This document shows, piece after piece, positions 8,401 through 17,400 of a stretch of 36,199 nucleotides of DNA. The position numbers were made by a program, and so were the translations under genes. Positions within the stretch are counted from its first letter, which is position 1. Each line of letters starts with the position of its first letter. The DNA lies in contig NHIO02000033.1 in assembly GCA_002171975.2 (NCBI GenBank), positions 1 through 36,199 on the forward strand, read 5' to 3'. The notes under the pieces were generated by a model. It worked only from the letters and a program-made list of their open reading frames with translations, had not been told where the DNA came from and did not search any database. Source of the DNA: Flavobacteriales bacterium TMED191. GTDB taxonomy: Bacteria > Bacteroidota > Bacteroidia > Flavobacteriales > TMED113.

Positions 8401-9024
8401 ATGAACTTAGAAATTGAACCAAATAAAATTGCAACAAAAGACTTACACAAATACCTTCTTTCAAGTGTAGGCCCTAGACCAATTGCATTAGCCAGTACAA
8501 TTGACTCAAATGGAATTAATAATGTTAGTCCATTTAGTTTTTTTAATGTATTCAGCGCAAAACCACCAATTGCAATTTTTTCTCCGGCAAGAAGAGTTAG
8601 AAATAATACAACAAAAGATACATTAGAAAATATTAAAGAGACTAAGGAGGTTGTAATCAATATTGTAAATGATAAAATAGTTGAAAAAGCCTCCATTTCC
8701 AGTACCGAATTTCCACCTGAGATTGATGAATTTAATGAATCAGGTCTAACACCAATTGCTTCAAAAAGAATTAAACCCTTTAGAGTAAAGGAGTCTCCTG
8801 TCCAAATGGAATGTAAAGTAAACCAAATAATTGAGCTTGGACAAAAAGGAGGCGCAGGAAATCTGATTATATGCGAAATTATTTTAATTCACATAAATTC
8901 AGAAATTCTAGATAAGAATAACCAAATTGATCAAAATAAAGTTAAACTCGTAGGACGGCTTGGAAATAACTGGTACTGTAAAGGTTTTGGTCAAAGTCTT
9001 TTTGAAATTCAAAAACCTAAATAA
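8401..9024 (+). CDS. Flavin reductase-like (FMN-binding split-barrel) protein
   Basis: 207 residues. The segment SSVGPRPIALAST, then NNVSPFSFFNVFSAKPPIAIFSP, RRVRNNTTKDTLEN, VVINIV and the later FECKV-like MECKVNQIIELG with AGNLIICEI are typical of the flavin reductase/flavoredoxin family, which binds FMN in a split-barrel fold and reduces or carries flavin with NAD(P)H. Flavobacterial members that I recall run to about 290 residues; this one stops after FEIQKPK, so the usual C-terminal extension is absent, with no sign of a frameshift because the next gene starts 10 bases on. The substrate cannot be told from the sequence. Confidence 0.8.
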   Translation: MNLEIEPNKIATKDLHKYLLSSVGPRPIALASTIDSNGINNVSPFSFFNVFSAKPPIAIFSPARRVRNNTTKDTLENIKETKEVVINIVNDKIVEKASISSTEFPPEIDEFNESGLTPIASKRIKPFRVKESPVQMECKVNQIIELGQKGGAGNLIICEIILIHINSEILDKNNQIDQNKVKLVGRLGNNWYCKGFGQSLFEIQKPK

Positions 9025-9034
9025 ATTAAATAAA

Positions 9035-9367
9035 ATGAGCAACTTATCAATAACAGGTACACTAACAAAAAAAAATCAAATAGAAAACATTGAAAACAAA
9101 GAGGGCAAAAAATGGATAAAACAAACATTTCTGATTGACATAGGTCAAGATTATAATAGTAAAATATGCTTTCAATTATTCGGGGAAGAAAAGGTGAAAA
9201 TTCTTGAATCATATAACATAGGGGATAGAATTGAAGTTTTCTTTAACATATCTTCGAGAGAATATAATAATCGATACTATCACAATATAGATGCATGGAA
9301 GATTAATCCATCAAATAATTCAAATCTAAACCCAGATTCAGAAGAAAAAGAAGAATTACCTTTTTAA
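9035..9367 (+). CDS. DUF3127 family protein (predicted OB-fold, SSB-like)
   Basis: 110 residues from the ATG at 9035; an in-frame start at 8960 would overlap the preceding gene and adds unrelated sequence, so I reject it. The body (SITGTLTKKNQ at the start, KQTFLIDIG, ICFQLFGEEKVKIL, YNIGDRIEVFFNISSREYNNRYYHNIDAWKI) matches the DUF3127 pattern of Bacteroidota, in which a beta-barrel with an RExxNxxYxNxIxxW motif is followed by an acidic, disordered tail. The C-terminal EEKEELPF resembles the acidic DDDLPF tip by which single-stranded-DNA-binding proteins recruit partners, which suggests (inference) a nucleic-acid role. It lies 2 bases before the AtoE-type gene. Confidence 0.75.
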   Translation: MSNLSITGTLTKKNQIENIENKEGKKWIKQTFLIDIGQDYNSKICFQLFGEEKVKILESYNIGDRIEVFFNISSREYNNRYYHNIDAWKINPSNNSNLNPDSEEKEELPF

Positions 9368-9369
9368 AG

Positions 9370-10719
9370 ATGATTAAAAAATTAGAAAATACTATTAGAA
9401 AAACTCTACCAAGTCCTTTCTCAATTGCTGTTATTCTAACTATCATAATTATTTTTCTAGCCTTATTACTAACTGACTATAAACTATCATTTGTAATCAC
9501 GGCATGGGAAAAGGGACTTTGGAATAATGCGCTAATGAATTTTGCAATGCAAATGATGTTAATGTTAGTATTAGGTTATGTTTTAGCATTAACAAATTTC
9601 TCAAAAAAAATTATAGAAAAAATCACACCTTTATGTAATAATTCAGCTAATGCAGCATTCTGGGTTTCTTTATCAACAATTCTTGTTAGTTTTTTTAATT
9701 GGGGATTGGGACTAATCTTTGGAGCTATTCTTGCGCGAAAAGTTGGGGAATACTCAGTCCAAAACAACTTACAACTAAACTACCCTTTAATTGGTGCTGC
9801 GGGATATTCTGGTTTAATGGTGTGGCATGGCGGACTTTCAGGCTCTATACCTTTGAAAATTGCAGAAGAAAATCACCTTCAAGATATTATTACTAATCCT
9901 ACAATTCTTAAACAGATACCAGTTTCTGGAATAGACTTTTCTCAAACTGTTTTTTCTAACATGAATCTATCAGTTAGTTTATTACTAATAATCATTATAC
10001 CCTTGATTTTATTTTTGCTTGGAATGAGAAATTCTAAAGGGTCAAAAATTAAATTTAAAAAGACTGAAATATTAAAAGAAAAAACACAAGCAATTGGAGC
10101 TGAAAAAATTGACCAGTCTAAAATTTTTTCTAAAATAATTGGACTATCAATTATACTTTTCGCTATTCAAAAGGTTTTTAATGCTGAATCATTAGCATTC
10201 ATTAACCCGAATTTTATAAACTTGCTATTATTGGGGCTATGCCTATTTCTTCATAAAAACTTTAGTTATTTTATAAAATCTGTAAATACTGCTATTAGCA
10301 GTGCTAGTGGAATACTTATACAATTTCCTTTATATTTTGGAATTATGGGGATAATGAACTCGACAGGCCTAGTAGATATTTTTGCTGAATTCTTTATTAA
10401 TATTTCAAATAAAAACACATATCCTATTTTTACTATGTTAAGTGGAGGCTTAGTAAATATTTTTGTTCCAAGTGGTGGTGGACAATGGGCAGTACAAGGA
10501 ATAATTGTAATCCAATCTGCTCTCGAATTAGGGGTATCCATACCTAAAAGTATTATGGCACTAGTATATGGTGATCAATTAACAAATATGTTACAACCAT
10601 TTTGGGCACTTCCATTATTAGGTATTACACAAATAAAAGCAAAGGAATTGTTACCTTATACACTAATAATCATGGTTATTGGAATAGTTATTTTTACAGT
10701 TAATTTAATTATTTTCTAG
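9370..10719 (+). CDS. atoE: Short-chain fatty acid transporter, AtoE family
   Basis: 449 residues with about ten to twelve hydrophobic segments. Family landmarks are LPSPFSIAVILT near the N-terminus, NFAMQMMLMLVLGYVLALT, FNWGLGLIFGAILARKVG, YSGLMVWHGGLSGSIPL, GILIQFPLYFGIMG, FVPSGGGQWAVQG and YGDQLTNMLQPFWALPLLGI. These are characteristic of the AtoE/short-chain fatty acid transporter family (TIGR00366 type), inner-membrane carriers thought to import acetoacetate or short-chain fatty acids. No acetoacetate-degradation genes are adjacent. It starts 2 bases after the DUF3127 gene, so the two are probably cotranscribed, and its 3' end overlaps the convergent permease gene by 11 bases. Confidence 0.9.
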   Translation: MIKKLENTIRKTLPSPFSIAVILTIIIIFLALLLTDYKLSFVITAWEKGLWNNALMNFAMQMMLMLVLGYVLALTNFSKKIIEKITPLCNNSANAAFWVSLSTILVSFFNWGLGLIFGAILARKVGEYSVQNNLQLNYPLIGAAGYSGLMVWHGGLSGSIPLKIAEENHLQDIITNPTILKQIPVSGIDFSQTVFSNMNLSVSLLLIIIIPLILFLLGMRNSKGSKIKFKKTEILKEKTQAIGAEKIDQSKIFSKIIGLSIILFAIQKVFNAESLAFINPNFINLLLLGLCLFLHKNFSYFIKSVNTAISSASGILIQFPLYFGIMGIMNSTGLVDIFAEFFINISNKNTYPIFTMLSGGLVNIFVPSGGGQWAVQGIIVIQSALELGVSIPKSIMALVYGDQLTNMLQPFWALPLLGITQIKAKELLPYTLIIMVIGIVIFTVNLIIF

Positions 10720-11791
10720 ATTTTACACCTAACAAGTCCCTTAGTCTGTTACCTAAAAACATAAAGGATAATACTAACAAGACAATACATAAACCTGGTA
10801 TTAAAGCAAGATATAATTTATCCATTATAATAAATCCATAATGATTTCTAATAATCATCCCCCAGGAAGGTATAGGCGGCTGAACTCCTATTCCTAAAAA
10901 ACTTAATCCAGATTCTAATAAAATTGAGGTAGCAAAATTAGCAGCTGAAATTATGATAATTGGATTAATGATGTTGGGCAATATATGTTTGAACATTATA
11001 TAAAAATCAGGAACACCAAATGACCTAATAGATTCTATATATGGCATCTGAGAAATTTTCAAAACCTCTCCTCTAGTTACACGCGCCACTTCAACCCACA
11101 TTGTCAAACCAACCGCAACAAAAACTTGCCAAAATCCCTTACCTAAAACAACGCTGATAGCAATAACGAGCAATAATGTTGGAATTGACCACACAACATT
11201 AATTAACCAGCTAATAAAAACATCTAATTTACCGCCATAATAGCCTGATATCATCCCCAAAGAAATACCTATTAATAATGAAATAAATACCGATATAAAG
11301 CCTACTGAAAAGGATATTCTTGTTCCTAAGATAACTCTACTTAATAAGTCTCTACCATATCTATCCGTTCCTAATATATAAGTTTTATTAATTATGTGTT
11401 TGTTATTTTTATTATGATGTAATTTATCTAATGAAACTTTTTCTTTTCGAACATTATTAAAATTATACAACACATAAGATAATGTATCATCTTTGTAAGA
11501 GTAGCTATCAATTATTATCTCCTTGTAATGTTTTTTTTTACCAAAAAAAAACTGTGAAAAAATATTTTGAGAATTGTAAATAGAATCATTTTTTAACAAC
11601 AAAACATTTGCACTAAAACCTGGAGACTTTTTTGCAATTGATAATTGAATATTATTTGCTAACGGAGTATTATCAGGCATAATTTGATAAGAGAATACTG
11701 CTAAAACAAAAAACAATACAACTAATAATAAAGCTAAGAGTGATGCTATATTAGATGAAAATAAATTAATTATAATACTTTTGAAATTCAT
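10709..11791 (-). CDS. ABC transporter permease, DppC/OppC-like
   Basis: 360 residues. A first membrane segment (about residues 15-36) is followed by a long soluble stretch (about 37-135), then YILGTDRYGRDLLSRVILGTR, the standard sequence before the second helix in peptide/nickel permeases. The binding-protein-dependent transport domain follows, with an EAA-type loop (ESIRSFGVPDFYIMFKHILPN), LLESGLSFLGIGVQPPIPSWG and a final helix. This is the DppC/OppC subunit; it would need a DppB-like partner, ATPases and usually a binding protein, none of which are in the window. The soluble insert between helix 1 and the GTDRYGRD motif is larger than in most DppC proteins. Substrate unknown. Confidence 0.88.
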   Translation of the reverse strand: MNFKSIIINLFSSNIASLLALLLVVLFFVLAVFSYQIMPDNTPLANNIQLSIAKKSPGFSANVLLLKNDSIYNSQNIFSQFFFGKKKHYKEIIIDSYSYKDDTLSYVLYNFNNVRKEKVSLDKLHHNKNNKHIINKTYILGTDRYGRDLLSRVILGTRISFSVGFISVFISLLIGISLGMISGYYGGKLDVFISWLINVVWSIPTLLLVIAISVVLGKGFWQVFVAVGLTMWVEVARVTRGEVLKISQMPYIESIRSFGVPDFYIMFKHILPNIINPIIIISAANFATSILLESGLSFLGIGVQPPIPSWGMIIRNHYGFIIMDKLYLALIPGLCIVLLVLSFMFLGNRLRDLLGVKSRK

Positions 11792-11844
11792 TTAATTATT
11801 CAATATACTAAATATAGAATTGCTATTTATTATATTTATATAAA

Positions 11845-12393
11845 ATGGAAAAAGATAAAATAATACTTGGTATTGATCCCGGAACTAATATAATGGGTTA
11901 TGGACTTGTCAAAAAGTCAAAAAATAAAATAAAATTTTTATACCTGGATGTTGTTTTACTAAATAAAATTAAGTCTCATAATTTAAAGCTGAAAAAAATC
12001 TTTGAGACAACCAATAATATAATTCAAATGTACTCACCAGACGAAATTGCAATCGAAGCTCCATTCTTTGGGAAGAATGCTCAATCTATGCTAAAACTTG
12101 GAAGAGCACAAGGAGCTGCAATGGTAGCAAGTGCTGTAAATAAAATCCCCATTGTCGAATATGCGCCAAAAAAAATAAAGTTAGCAATTACAGGAAGTGG
12201 GACTGCATCAAAAGAAAAAGTAGCTGGAATGTTAATTAAGATGTTACAGATAGAAACTAAACCTAAATACCTAGATGCAACCGATGGTCTAGCCGCAGCT
12301 GTATGTCATGCACTTCAAAAGAGAATAATATTAAATAATAAAAAAGAAACTTGGAGTCAATTTATAAAAAATAACCCTAAAAGAATTAAATAA
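11845..12393 (+). CDS. ruvC: Crossover junction endodeoxyribonuclease RuvC
   Basis: 182 residues. It has the RNase H-like fold motifs of the Holliday junction resolvase: ILGIDPGTNIMGYG with the first catalytic Asp (about residue 11), IAIEAPFFGKNAQS with the second acidic residue, LGRAQGAAM, EYAPKKIKLAITGSG, ASKEKV and DATDGLAAAVCHA with the last two Asp residues. Family knowledge: RuvC cuts Holliday junctions with RuvAB. It is divergent from the permease gene (53 bases between starts) and its stop lies 3 bases from the stop of the convergent HIT gene. Confidence 0.97.
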   Translation: MEKDKIILGIDPGTNIMGYGLVKKSKNKIKFLYLDVVLLNKIKSHNLKLKKIFETTNNIIQMYSPDEIAIEAPFFGKNAQSMLKLGRAQGAAMVASAVNKIPIVEYAPKKIKLAITGSGTASKEKVAGMLIKMLQIETKPKYLDATDGLAAAVCHALQKRIILNNKKETWSQFIKNNPKRIK

Positions 12394-12396
12394 AGT

Positions 12397-12792
12397 CTAA
12401 TAAATAATTTTTTTAGATATATCTCTAGACAATTTTGATAATTCTGTTTCATTGGAATTGAAACTTTTAGAAAAATTCATATCTTCTATATTGTTAATTG
12501 GCACTAAATGTACATGCGCATGTGGAACTTCAAAGCCTATAACACTAACTCCAATTCTATTGCAATTAATTGATTTTTTTAAACCTTTGGCGACGATGCG
12601 AACAAAAGCCCATAAACTTTGGTATTCTTCTTTTTTTAGATCAAATAAATAATTAACCTGTTTTTTAGGCACAACAAGAACATGACCTGTTTTTATTGGT
12701 CTAATATCCATAAATGCTATATTAAATTGATCTTCGGCAACTAAATGGCAACTATATTCTTTATTTATTATTTTTTTAAAAACAGAATCCAT
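12397..12792 (-). CDS. HIT family nucleotide-binding hydrolase
   Basis: 131 residues. The histidine triad HAHVHLVP lies at residues 91-98, with the upstream family features MDSVFKKIINKE, FMDIRPIKTGHVLVVPKKQV and a GVSVIGFEVPHAHVH approach. HINT/HIT proteins bind nucleotides and hydrolyse phosphoramidates or dinucleotides; the exact substrate is unknown. It begins 5 bases after the greA stop codon, and a greA-hit order is a plausible two-gene unit. Confidence 0.93.
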   Translation of the reverse strand: MDSVFKKIINKEYSCHLVAEDQFNIAFMDIRPIKTGHVLVVPKKQVNYLFDLKKEEYQSLWAFVRIVAKGLKKSINCNRIGVSVIGFEVPHAHVHLVPINNIEDMNFSKSFNSNETELSKLSRDISKKIIY

Positions 12793-12797
12793 TTAAT

Positions 12798-13274
12798 TTA
12801 AGACCTAGAAATACTTAAAATTTCAAAATTAATAACACCTGAAGGCACATTAATACTAGCTAATTCACCAACTTTTTTTCCTAGTAAGCCTTGACTTATT
12901 GGTGAAGAAATAGAAATTTTATTAACTGATATATCTGCCTCCGATTCTGGTACTAGAATATACTCAAGAATTGAACCTGTCAAATTATTTTTTATTCCAA
13001 CCTTAGAATATAATAACACTTTATCTGTTGCTAGCTTTGAAGCATCAATGACCCGTGCTACAGATATTTTTGACTCTAGTTCAGATATACGCATTTCAAG
13101 TAATCCCTGTGCTTCTTTTGCGGCGTCATACTCTGCATTCTCAGATAAGTCACCTTTATCACGAGCTTCTGCAATCTGCTTTGATATGTTAGGTCTCTCA
13201 ACTGTAGATAACTGATTCAACTCTGATTTTAATTTATCTAAAGCTTCTAAACTATAATATACAATCTTTGACAT
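12798..13274 (-). CDS. greA: Transcription elongation factor GreA
   Basis: 158 residues, usual GreA length. The N-terminal coiled coil carries LKSELNQLSTVERPNISKQI and the tip sequence EARDKGDLSENAEYDAAKE, whose acidic residues coordinate Mg2+ in the RNA polymerase channel to trigger cleavage of backtracked transcripts. The C-terminal FKBP-like domain ends with ISSPISQGLLGKKVGELASI. It precedes the HIT gene by 5 bases and follows the PorV-family gene by 52 bases on the same strand, so read-through from the large upstream operon is possible. Confidence 0.96.
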   Translation of the reverse strand: MSKIVYYSLEALDKLKSELNQLSTVERPNISKQIAEARDKGDLSENAEYDAAKEAQGLLEMRISELESKISVARVIDASKLATDKVLLYSKVGIKNNLTGSILEYILVPESEADISVNKISISSPISQGLLGKKVGELASINVPSGVINFEILSISRS

Positions 13275-13326
13275 ATACCAATACGTTTTAAATTAATATA
13301 ATATGATTTTTCTAATTTATTATAAA

Positions 13327-14376
13327 CTATAGTACAATTCTTGCACCAAAAGTATGAACAGACTGCAAAGGATCTGCGGGCCTATAAGAGTAATCTAATC
13401 CGAAATTTGTTTCATCTGAAAGAGGCAATTCTACACTAAAACCAGCTGACAAGCCTTTAAATGAGGTTGTTCTACCTTCATCAAAATCATCTAAAATACC
13501 ACTCTCATAACCATAACCGCCTCTTAATGTAACCATCTCCTTCCAAGAAACTTCTAGACCAGTTAAAAATTGATCTTTAGAAAAGGAATTTGAAACAAAT
13601 GTTTCTGAACATGTAATTCTAAACTCATCATTTAGTAAATAAAAATCATACGAACCACCTATATTAAGTAGAGAAGGTAATTCAAACGAGGCAGATCTGA
13701 TTTCCATAGTCATATCATACCCATTTAATCCATTTACAGTAACATCATCTCCATCTCCGTTGAATTCCATTCTAGGACCAATGTTTTTTAATGTAATTCC
13801 AAATTTTGCCTCACCTCGTCTACCCGTTTCATAATGAACTCCTGCATCCAATGCAACACCGTTAGCAGATAATTCAGCAGCAGATTCAGAAATCATTTTT
13901 ACAGTCAGACCTGCTGACATATTATAAGTGAATTTCTTAGCATATGACAAGGCTATATTCATAAATTGTGGAGAAAAAGTACCAATTCCACCATCAGGAT
14001 TTTGATATGTTGTTCGTTCAATTTCACCGAAATCTAGAGACATAATAGATACTGACATTGCTCCAGTATCACCAATTTTCTGACCAAATCCAAAAGCATT
14101 AATTGAAATATCTGCAAACCAAGAGGCATGAGAAAATATTAATTCTGTACCCTCTATTCCAGTTAATCCTGCTACATTTAAAAAGGCACTTTCTAGTCCT
14201 CTGACAGAAGCAGTATTTGCTCCAGCCATTCCTGAGCTTTGCGCCCATGGATTTATTAATAGTTCAGAAGCACCAGCTTGTCCAGTTCTCTCGTCGCCCT
14301 CTGTTTGAGCGAAAAGTGCAAAAGATATTAAACTAAATAAGCAAATAAATACTAATTTTTGTGTTTTAATTTTCAT
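13327..14376 (-). CDS. PorV/PorQ family outer-membrane protein
   Basis: 349 residues with a signal peptide (cleavage after ALFA-Q, about residue 23). The mature start GQAGASELLINPWAQSSGMAGANTASVRGLESAFLNVAGL is the family's hallmark, followed by regular beta-strands (SISIMSLDFGE-type, LSYAKKFTYNMSAGLTVK, LDAGVHYETG, FGITLKNIGP, FGLDYSYRPADPLQSVHTFG). Family knowledge: PorV is the outer-membrane shuttle that receives T9SS cargo from the SprA channel and, with the sortase PorU, releases it to the surface; PorQ links to PorZ. Here it sits last in an operon behind a TonB-dependent receptor and a large secreted protein with a T9SS-like end. It may therefore be a cargo-specific PorV paralogue rather than the housekeeping one (inference). 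Start to previous stop: 31 bases. Confidence 0.85.
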   Translation of the reverse strand: MKIKTQKLVFICLFSLISFALFAQTEGDERTGQAGASELLINPWAQSSGMAGANTASVRGLESAFLNVAGLTGIEGTELIFSHASWFADISINAFGFGQKIGDTGAMSVSIMSLDFGEIERTTYQNPDGGIGTFSPQFMNIALSYAKKFTYNMSAGLTVKMISESAAELSANGVALDAGVHYETGRRGEAKFGITLKNIGPRMEFNGDGDDVTVNGLNGYDMTMEIRSASFELPSLLNIGGSYDFYLLNDEFRITCSETFVSNSFSKDQFLTGLEVSWKEMVTLRGGYGYESGILDDFDEGRTTSFKGLSAGFSVELPLSDETNFGLDYSYRPADPLQSVHTFGARIVL

Positions 14377-14407
14377 AAATAATACTTTATTAATCTATAT
14401 TATAATC

Positions 14408-17400
14408 CTAGAAACTATCTAAATCAGTTGGCCTAAGCGCACCAAACCATTTAAGTACCTTCTCTCCAATTTCACCTGCATCTACGTGTATGATATAAAC
14501 ACCTGATGCAATTGGAATACCATAATTATTTTTTAAATCCCACTCAAAAAAAGATATATCATTATCTTTTTTTACTTGTCTAATTAAATTTCCGTTAACT
14601 GTATAAATTGAGATCGTACATTCCCTAGGTAAATTTGTAATTTTTACTCTGTTATCTACCTGTCCTGTTTCATAGCCAGATGCACCATTATATGGATTAG
14701 GAACAATATTAACTTCCTTTAGACCTGCTTCTTTTGCATCCTTATTATCAATTAAAGTTAATATTTCAGATGAATTAAATGTATAGTAAGGATATCCTGA
14801 GTTTATTAAAGAATCTGAATTACTATTCGCAATTACACTTAAGTCTCTGTAACCATAATTTTCTTGAACACGAGCTCTAATCACTATTTCATTACCAAGA
14901 AATTCTTGATCTCGATTAGAGACCCAATTACCTACCCATTGTATATGTTCAATGACCTGTTTCTTTCTTAAAGAATTCCATGCATTTCCAGAAGTTGATC
15001 CAACATATGAATCATAATGTGGATTATCTTCATGATTATGACCTTGATATTCAGTATCTAGAACAAAAACAGCATGACCACCATTCATAGTAACAGAGTT
15101 AACCTCATCCCAGTTACTTTGGTCAATAAGATTAGGTTCACCTGCTCCATATATATATCCAGTGGGATTGTATAACATATCATCTCCATTGTGTTCTTCA
15201 CCTAATGAAGAATTTTCTGAAAACATTAAATTTAATCTCCTACCAGATGAAACATCAATTGCATAGCCTGGAAACCATCCCCAGCCATTCTCAGAATTAA
15301 AACCTGATCCGGATAAATCTGGGTTTCCATCTTTATCAACATTACTATCTAATCTTAAATCCCACTTTTCTTCTCCATTTTCTCCTGTTCCAGAGCCTAC
15401 ATCCCATGAACCATAATCATCACCTGAAACCCAGTCATTACTGCTAATTTGATTATTATCTATTGCAGGTCCATTACCATTCCATGATAATTCTGTTTCA
15501 GACATATCTAAGACAGGACATCTTGTCCATAAGTCCTTATTAGGAGTTAGAACAACATCAACGTTATTTAAATTATTCAGGTCAGTCTCTGATTTCCATT
15601 CTTTCCAAGCTAATCCTCCACCAATTGTATCAATAGAATTGATTTCATTAGTTGTAGTTGAAGATGCTATATTACCCTTGTAATCAGTACTTACTAATTT
15701 ATAAGGAACTAATGCTTGATTTTCATAAACACCATTTGGATCTAATGAAATATCACCAGACTCTAGCGGAGAACCATCTATACCAAGGTCACCAAAATCT
15801 TGGTATTGAAATAGCACTGCATCACTAGCTGTAAAAGAATTATTACCAGATCTAACCCAGTCTAAGGGCCTCAAAAAAGGAGCAAACTGCCATACATCGT
15901 CAACATCAGGAATAGGGGCTAACCATAGATTTTGAGTAGCAGAGGTATATTCTGTACCATTAAGAATATCATCTAAATCCTCGGAGGTGGTACCGTTTTC
16001 CATAGATGACCAAACTATCTCCTCCATTTGAGAGTTAGTTACAGTGAAACTAATCCAATCTGTACAACTCAAACATCCTAAGTTATCTACCTGTCCTGAT
16101 TCTAGATCAGATATTTTCTGAAATTTTACTGCTAGACCCCACTCAGGAATAATTTGTTGAGCATTATCTTTTAAAGTGTTCTGTGACAATACCGAAATTG
16201 TATCACCGTCTTCTATTTTAGACATTTTCCATGTTACATCGTCAATATTACCTGAGTCGATATCAGTCATTTGAAAAATAAAATCAGCATCTGGGACAGA
16301 CAATGGATCAATAACACTAATTAATGCAGGAGAACTATTGATCATATACGATAAGGTATCGGAAAAATAATTTTCAGCAATACTATTCCTAGAATTATCT
16401 GTTAATTCTAAAAAACCTCCACCATTACCACTTCCCGCTAAACCTGTCTGAGATGGAATTGTACCATAAGATGCAGTCGGAACATCTCCGAATGATTCAG
16501 TTTTGTGAGGAATAATTGTATAAGTTCTTATATTTTTTCTACCAGCTAAATATGGCTTCTTTTGTCCTAAAATACTAGGTGAGTAAGCAGATGCAGATGT
16601 AAATGGAATTTCTGTAGCATAAGGAATGTACTCATTATAAGCATATGCAATTGCCATATAATAATATGCTTTATTGTTAATTAGTCCAGGATCACCGGAT
16701 GCAAATTTATCCTCAGTAATCAGAATTGAATTATTTATACCAGAATTCGAAGCACCTAATGTCATATTTTGAGGTAAATATACATTAGGGCCTATACTCT
16801 CATCAAGCGAATAATTAACTAAATTAGATATCGGTGTTGAATCATCAGTTGGTGTTGTAACAACATCTCCATCAGCTGTTCTATAATTTTCTATATCACA
16901 TTGGTATATCATAAATGCCTTATCAGGATTATATAAATCATTCGATGTAACAGTGGCATCCTTAAGTTGAAAAACTTGATAACCTTCGAAAACATAATTT
17001 TTATTAATATCTAGGTTTTCAAATACGCCAGGGTTTATTTGTGATTCAACTAAAACATCCGAGATAAATGGATCTTCCTCTGTATACTGATTTGCATAAT
17101 TATTAGAATTTTCAGCATTTGTTAAATTTATAATTATCTTTTGGTCTAATTCAACAAAATTAATATCTGGTGCACTTGGTCCGTCAATAACTTCAAAACA
17201 AATATCAAATAAAGTTTGGGCTTTGTTATCAGCAATCTTCATAAGTTCCACAGAGGCAAAATTATTACCTTCGGAAGCACGGGCCCAAACCACCCCAGTA
17301 GTAATATAATTAACAGCACCCGGTTCAAGTGTAAATGGACCAGCAGATTGTAAAAATCTTCTGTCTGCAGGATCATTACCAGCAGTTATTTCTGTCCACT

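Noticed and set aside
8960..9034. Upstream extension of the DUF3127 gene from 8960
   Set aside because: The added 25 residues overlap the flavin reductase-like gene in another frame and do not resemble the family N-terminus.
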